Shown here: piece by piece, positions 58,119 to 64,000 of the stretch
Layout: each line of letters begins with the position of its first letter
Numbering within the stretch: position 1 is the stretch's first letter
From: Cenococcum geophilum 1.58
Taxonomy: Eukaryota; Ascomycota; Dothideomycetes; Gloniales; Gloniaceae
DNA length: 64,000 nt
Assembly (NCBI GenBank): GCA_001692895.1
Contig: KV748219.1
Coordinates: 930,001-994,000 of the forward strand
Reading direction: 5' to 3'
Position numbers and translations under genes: made by a program
Notes under the pieces: model-generated
Seen by the model: only the letters and a program-made list of their open reading frames with translations
Databases searched by the model: none
Told to the model about the DNA's origin: nothing

Positions 58119-60560
58119 AAATAAAAGGTAGCCTTTAGGTTAAAGGAAGGACTATATAAACTATTAGTTATGCAATTTAGGCTTATAAACGCACTAGTAA
58201 TGTTTTAGAAGCGTATTAATAATATATTAGGAGAATACTTAGATGAATTTGTTATGGTATACTTTAATAATAATATTATCTACTTAATAACTAAGGAAGA
58301 ATACGGGGAATACGTTAAATGGGTCTTAAAGAGACTATAGGAAGAATAGATACTAGTAGCAATTAAGAAATATAAGTTCTTTACTAGGAAAATAGATTTT
58401 ATTAGATTTATTATTAAACTAGGCCAACTTAGTATAGATCTAAAGAAGATTGAGGCTATAGTGAATTAGTAGAAACTAGAGAACGCTACGCAATTAAGAT
58501 TGTTCCTAGGGTTTTATAATTACTGTAGAAGGTTTATAGCGCAATGGTTAAAGGATATTAAGCCATTTATGCGATTAATAAAGAAGGAAGAACTATAGGT
58601 ATAGGGAAAGGAGTAATAAAAACTATTTAAATAGGTTAAGGAGTTGTTTACCTAGGAGCCAGTTTTTAAGATCTATTAACTAGGATTAGAGACGGTTATA
58701 GAAATAGATATATTAGACTATATACTAGAGGCATACTTTATATAAAAATATTAAAATAGATGGCACCTAGTGGCATACTATAGTTAAAAGATAATACCAC
58801 TAGAGTTAAACTATAACATCTATAATAAGGAGTTATTAGGTATAGTTGCAGCACTAAAAAAATAAAAAGCATTCTTATAAGGTACAGAGAAACTATTTAT
58901 AGTTAAGATGGATTATAAGAACCTAATAGAATTCCTAATAATAAAGGAACTTAACTAAAGATAGGTTAGATAGGTAGAGATGCTTACAGAATACTATTTT
59001 AAGATTTAGTATACTAAGGGCATAGATAATATAAGGGTAGACGCTTTAAGCCGGAAAGCTAAACTATAAAATAATAAGAAACTATTAGGGGCTTTACTGC
59101 GAAAAGATATAGATGGATTAATTAGGTATAATTATCTAAAGATTATAGCGACTTAGGAAGAACTAGAGAAAGTTTATAAGTTACTAGAAAGCTTTTAGGC
59201 ATAAAGAATTCTAGAAGTATAACTAGAAGATCTACAGACGGATATATATAAGAATTAAAAAGCTAAGTATATCCTAAGAAGCATAGTAGAACAATTTATA
59301 AAAAATTTCTATAAGGGAATGACTTAAGGATATAATAGAGCTAGAGGCTTAGTGTTAAGACTCTAGGAGGAGTATATTATTAATAGGATTTAGGGACTAG
59401 CATAAAAAGTTATAAAGAAATGTTTAGATTGCTAAAGAAATAAACTAATAAGGCATAAGCTATATAGAGGGCTATAACCTATTAAAATACTAAAGAGACT
59501 ATAGGAGGTCATATTATAGAACTTTATTATTAAGTTACTAAAGTTAAGAGATCCTATTACCGGATAAGATTATAACGCGATTTTAGTAATAGTAGATAAG
59601 CTTATAAAGTAGGGATACTTTATAGCGTATACAGAAGAAATATTAGTAGAAGATATCGCTAGAATCTATATTAAGGAAGTATTTATAAGATATAGAGTAC
59701 CAAGCAAAATTATATTAGATAGAGATTTAAGATTTATAGCAGTATTCTAGGAGGTATTCTTAGCGGAATAAGGAGTTAGAGTAGTAACTTTTACTACATA
59801 TTATCTGCAGACAGACGGTTAAACAGAAAGATTAAATTAGACACTAGAGTAGTATCTAAGGCACTATATTAATTACGTATAGAATAATTAGGTATTATTA
59901 TTACTAGTTATATAGTTTATATATAATATAACACCTTAAGAAGGAATAGGCATATTACTATTTAAGGCGAATTATGGATATAAGCTAAGAATATTATTAT
60001 TACTATAATAAGCGAAAAAGATAAGTAGCACAGTAAAAGAAAGGATAAAGATGTTAATAAATCTTTATATAGACCTTATAGAATTAGTAAAGGAAGTATA
60101 AGAAAGAATAAAAAAGTACTATAATGCTAAGAGATCTAAGGGACTAGATCTTAAGGAGGGAGATAAAGTATAGCTACTATACAAAAATTTTAAGAGTTGA
60201 TAACTAAGTAAAAAGTTAAACTATGTTAGACTAGGACCTTTTAAAATTACGTAGAGGATTTCACTAGTTACGTTTAAGTTAGACCTACTAGCTAAAATAA
60301 AGATTTACCCTATATAGTATATCATAATGCTAGAGCTAGCATATGGGAATATTAAGCTACTAGCCTACGAAGCAGACACGTATAGAGGATAGGAAGAAGA
60401 CAAATGGTAAGTTTTAAAGATTGTTAGTTATAAGGACATTAACAATAAAATATGGTATAAGGTTAAGTAGATAGGCTATACTAAGACTACCTAGGAACTA
60501 CTAGAGAATTTAAAGAACGCTATAAGAAAGGTAAAGGAGTATTAGAAGAGATTAGGTTAG
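58119..60560 (+). pseudogene. E3 pol relic, RT to integrase C-terminus
   Basis: Continues the RT after Copia-B: AFRLKEGLYKLLVMQF-like block (about 58130), MVYFNNNIIYL (the YxDD region, about 58257), LGFYNYCRRFI (about 58510). RNase H follows at about 58690-59060 (YNIYNKELLGIVAAL-like). The integrase has an HH..CC zinc region (about 59380-59460), DFIIKLLKL.DPITG (about 59520) and a late DG-QTE-like block (YYLQTDG, about 59800). A C-terminal domain follows to about 60545. All are RIP-degraded. Confidence 0.7.
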
Positions 60561-61279
60561 GCAGTATTAATAAAAAAGAATTGCTAAAGAATAAGTTACC
60601 TAAGGGGGACCCAAAAAGAGCAGTTGCCGAACTACTTAGATCTATTTCCTTCTCTATTAGAGGAGAATCCGTTCTTTTATTACTAAGTTCCTATAGACCC
60701 TATTCTATAAGTTTCTACTCTTTAAAATATACTTTCTTATAAACCTTCTTAAGACGAAGTAGACGAGTAGACGCCGCAATATAAGTATTTAGGGCCTTCT
60801 GTTCTACATCTTGGGAACATTCTAATTTAGTAAGGGCTTAAGACAGTTTACTATCTAGCTGTGTAGCAGTAGATTAAATATAAGACCCTAAGACAAATTA
60901 ATTAGGGAACTAGACGACTACTAAGAATAATAGGCTGTATATATTTAGTATTAGAGGTAGAGCGAACGTCGTAAGACGAACAAATATTCGCTTTAGTGCA
61001 CTTTAAGTAAGAGGACGGTTATCGCGAAGATGGGTTTACTAATATAATGCAACCTAACCCCTCTTTTGAACAGTAAGAACACGGAGACGGTATAATCTCA
61101 CTAAAAGATAATATCGCAGCAATAGTGCGAGTACGACGTTGAGCGTATAAAAAAGAAATTGCTTTAGGTATAATAAGCAATAATATTAACTAAATTAATT
61201 AGATGGATATTACACCTCTAGTAAACGACTTAGAGATATTTTAAATCTTTAAGGATAAAGATAAAGAGGAGGGAGATAG
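60561..61279. other. E3 3' internal region
   Basis: Between the pol relic and the 3' LTR of E3. RIP-mutated; no further ORF can be traced with confidence. It ends with the purine tract that borders the LTR. Confidence 0.5.
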
Positions 61280-61707
61280 TGTTACGGATGCTTTAAGTAC
61301 GATATTACGACTACTTAGGAAAGAGTTAGAAGAAGCTAGTTAGTTAATTTAGGCACGGTCTAGAATGGAACCGGTAGAACTATATAATAAGAAATGGTAA
61401 CTAAGGTCACATAATATGCTATGTATTAAATGAGAGAAATAAGAGGAACTTATATACCTTATATATAAGATATATATTACGTATAAAGAGGATTTTATAG
61501 GAGTACGGTTGTGTATTTAAAGGACTATAGTCCCTACTTAGATAGTTCCTTCTTTATAGTAATTCTTAGAATATAATTAGAGTTAATCTATTAGGCAACC
61601 ACTCCACTAGTTATTATTACATTGTTAACTTTAACTTGCTTTACCTATATACCTAGCCTAATAACGAGCCCACCGTAGTTCCTGCTATAAGGTTCCGTTA
61701 CACTAGA

Positions 61708-63150
61708 GATAATATAAATAGATGCAGTTAATGCGTTTGTTTATTATAATCTTAACAAGGTTATTTATATAAAGCTATTGCTAGGGTTTAATAAAGAAAA
61801 GATAAATAAAGTACTACGCTTAAGAAAAGCCCTCTACAGACTATAATAATCACCACTATTATAGCAGAAGAATTTTACGAGCTTATTAAACGAATTAGGT
61901 TTTAAAGAAGTACCCTAGGAGCCGTGTATTATGCTAAAAGGTAGAATAGTTATCTTCTTCTACGTTAACGATATTATCTTCTACTACCGAAAGATAGATA
62001 AGAAGAAAGCTTAAGAAGTAATTAAAGAGCTAAGTAAGGAATACTAAATAAATACCCTTAGCGAGCTAAAATGGGTCCTAGGAATCTATATACTACGTAA
62101 TTATAGCTAGAGGCTCCTATAGCTATCCTAGAAAGCCTATATTAAAAAGATAGCTAACTAGTATAAGATAGATCTTAAAGGGCGTCTTTTAAACACTCCT
62201 ATAGCAGAATCGGAACTCCTCCCTACCGATTACTATATAATCCGTCTGATGCGTCCATCTCCTAATATAGACCTATTAGTCTGTTCTATATCCCTACTAG
62301 CTTCTACAATACTATATTAGAGAAAACTAGGTTTAGTACTCTATATAGCCACTATAACGCGTCCGGATATTGCCTTTATAGTATTATAGCTAGTAAGGTT
62401 TAATTAGGACCTAAGCTAAGAGTACTATTAAGCGGTAGATAGAGTTATCCAATATCTATATAGTACGAGGAGTAGAGTAATCTACTATAGAGGAGATAAG
62501 GAAGAAATAAACGGTAGAGGGAGAAATAAAGGAATACGTAACTAAGGACGAGATAACGGAGACGGTAGAAGTAAAGCGCAATTATTTATCTATGTTAGCA
62601 ACGCATTATTTACGGACAACTCCATTAATAGAAAGAGCTTATAAAGATATATTATAAAGCTATTTAAGGGGCTAATCGCCTGGAGAGTAAATAAGTAGGG
62701 TATAGTTATAACGTTAAGCATAAAAGCTAAGCTATTAGCCCTATTACAGACAGTAAAGGAAGCTATCTTTATTAGTAGGCTGTTTAAAGTAATAACGTTA
62801 CAACTAAATAAGCCCTTAATTATTAACTGTAATAACACCTAGACGCTCCAACTAATTATAAAAGACACAGCAAAGCTAATCACAAAGCTCCAATATATTA
62901 ATATCTATTAATACTAGCTACGTTAGAAATACGTAAAGAGACGAGTATAATTTCGATAGACAGTAACGAAGGAGATAATTGCTAATAAACTTACGAAGGC
63001 CCTGCCTAAGTAGAGGTTTTAAAGCTTTGTTAATAAAATTGGGATAGTGGATATTAAGGAGCGGCTAAATAAGGAGAAGCGACTGGAGGACCTAAGGGAG
63101 AATATTAGAGCGAGATGGAAGGATTTAGATGAGATTATGGTTCAATTGAC
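61708..63150 (+). pseudogene. Copia-A pol relic, RT to RNase H
   Basis: Continues the copia RT after E3: IDAVNAFVYYNL (about 61720), LRKALYRL (about 61825), IFFYVNDIIFYYRK (YVDD region, about 61960), a LKWVLGIYIL block (about 62070) and TRPDIAFIVLQL (about 62360), then RNase H (about 62580-63050). RIP stops throughout. It leads directly to the polypurine tract and the 3' LTR. Confidence 0.75.
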
Positions 63151-63385
63151 GCATTAATGGACATAAGAAGGTGGCTAGCTTCGTCCTTAACTAGGTCGAA
63201 GCTAAGGGGGTATATTAGATAATCTGTATTCTTGGTGGCGTAGGACGTGCACGGTCACGTATATGGGTTACGTATATTATAAATATCTTCGTCTAAGCCT
63301 AGGGGCCCTACATTAAGACACAATTAAGATCATTAATTAACTAACCCATTTTATTAATGAATAGCTCTATATAAATTATCTGATA

Positions 63386-63449
63386 CTAATTACTAAGTTA
63401 GTGGAAATAGGTGGATGTGTGTAAGGTATTACGGGGGTATCCTATAATA
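63386..63449 (-). mobile_element. E5 LTR, right part
   Basis: Resumes after the Copia-A target duplication. Its right end CCTATAATA (reverse complement TATTATAGG, from TGTTATAGG) abuts a minus-strand polypurine tract AAAAGGGGGGAAC at 63450-63462. Together with 43125-43436 it makes one LTR split by Copia-A. Confidence 0.55.
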
Positions 63450-64000
63450 GTTCCCCCCTTTTAAACTTAAGCTTCTGCGAGATGGGGCTGTAGTAGTTCT
63501 AGGTAAAGTTTGTAAAAGTTTTCTGCGGCTTATATAAGTCCTATAGAGTTAACGGGTTTCTATAAGGACTTAGTAAAGCTTCTCTATTTCGTAAAGTATA
63601 TATATTAGCGTTTCCGTTTATTATACTTAATATTATTAATTTTTTTTAATAAAGTACTCGTTCTTACCATCCACTTTAACTAGTAGGGGAGGATCTTATA
63701 TCTATCTAGGCAGGGCATTTAATATAGGGGTAGTAGGGTAGAGGACTAATATATAAAATACGGGGTGGATTTTAACTGTATTAGGGAGCTTTAGTTAGTA
63801 GGCGTAAGGAGAGATAACCTTTTTAACCTTATAAGGGCCAGCGTTCTTCTAATTAAGTTTCTTAATAGATTGTTTCGTGTTTAGATTTCTTATATCTAGC
63901 TAGATAAAATTACCAATTTAATAGGCTAGTACTAGGGTTTGTTTCTTATTCGCTGCGGCTTTATAAACAGATTAAGCCCATATTATCTTATTAGTAAGGA
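63450..64000 (-). pseudogene. E5: Ty3/gypsy pol C-terminus, truncated by window edge
   Basis: Minus-strand relic frame. From the window edge inward: QTLVLAYQIGNFI, then a block typical of the gypsy integrase C-terminus (KNAGPYKVKKVISPYAYQL, about 63845-63790; IHPVFYISPL, about 63765), then a chromodomain-like start (VDGKNEYFIKK-like, about 63670) and a PYRNPL...EFHQNYP-like tail (about 63560-63480). It reads toward the polypurine tract and LTR at its left. The rest of E5 is outside the window. Confidence 0.6.

Larger units (their letters stand above)
47562..61702 (+). mobile_element. E3: full-length Ty3/gypsy element inserted in Copia-A
   Basis: LTRs of 423 bp at 47562-47984 and 61280-61702 start TGTTACGGA and end CCGTTACA (CTATTATA in the left copy). 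The target duplication CTAGA is at 47557-47561 and 61703-61707. A purine tract AGAGGAGGGAGATAG precedes the 3' LTR. Without Copia-B the element is about 7.9 kb. It is strongly RIPed. N bases occur at 49117 and 49783. Confidence 0.9.
43437..63385 (+). mobile_element. Copia-A: full-length Ty1/copia retrotransposon hosting nested elements
   Basis: LTRs of 173 bp at 43437-43609 and 63213-63385 begin TGTCAGATAATC (TATTAGATAATC in the right copy) and end ATCTGATA. The target duplication CTAAT occurs at 43432-43436 and 63386-63390. A polypurine tract AGCTAAGGGGGTA precedes the 3' LTR. Without E3 (47562-61702) the element is about 5.8 kb. The left LTR is clearly less RIPed than the right one. Confidence 0.9.

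Overview
The window comes from a filamentous ascomycete (Pezizomycotina). The evidence is short GT-AG introns of about 50-90 bp with CTAAT-type branch sites, a set of fungal single-copy housekeeping genes, and flanking repeats with the signature of repeat-induced point mutation (RIP): C-to-T and G-to-A changes, mostly CpA to TpA, that turn Gln and Trp codons into stops while the reading frame stays readable. The class cannot be fixed from the sequence alone.

Layout. (1) 1-8290 is an AT-rich, RIP-mutated repeat block. It holds a long unrecognised relic ORF (+), a short Cys-containing relic ORF (+), two minisatellites (44-bp and 80-bp units), a relic ORF on the minus strand of about 620 codons that resembles DUF6589 proteins, a miniature LTR-like element with a strong hairpin, and at its right edge a 220-bp inverted-repeat element. 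(2) 8291-27812 is a gene island of normal composition: a PAS hybrid histidine kinase with one frameshift (-), an F-box pseudogene (+), a membrane protein with a PPxY tail (-), a HAPSTR1/DUF4588-like protein (+), a DMAC1/DUF4536-like protein (-), AP-3 mu subunit APM3 (+), COX9 (-), TAF8 (+), SOM1 (-), an XRCC2-like RecA-family protein (+), DUG1 dipeptidase (+) and mitoribosomal protein MRPL20/mL58 (-). A solo LTR, a MITE and a MULE-like element with a 9-bp target duplication sit between genes. COX9, SOM1 and the DMAC1-like gene only become visible after splicing. (3) 27813-64000 is a second RIP block. It opens with a Tc1/mariner element next to MRPL20 and continues as a deeply nested stack of LTR retrotransposons.

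Matching LTR pairs and target-site duplications resolve the stack. Relic E0 (29795-30559) is interrupted by Ty3/gypsy E1 (from 30560). E1 carries Ty3/gypsy chromovirus E2 (34010-42795, TSD CACCC/TACCC), which itself carries a non-autonomous element with a coiled-coil ORF (38020-40818, TSD CTTAA). E1 is next broken by a minus-strand gypsy element E5 (LTR from 43125, pol at 63450-64000). The E5 LTR is split by Ty1/copia element Copia-A (43437-63385, TSD CTAAT). Copia-A is split by gypsy E3 (47562-61702, TSD CTAGA), and E3 is split by minus-strand Copia-B (51898-58113, TSD GTAAT).

Together the island genes cover nuclear-encoded mitochondrial functions (COX9, SOM1, DMAC1-like, MRPL20), vesicle traffic (APM3), transcription initiation (TAF8), DNA repair (XRCC2-like), glutathione turnover (DUG1) and two-component signalling (histidine kinase). 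They are mostly compact and in alternating orientation; SOM1 and the XRCC2-like gene share a 103-bp divergent promoter.
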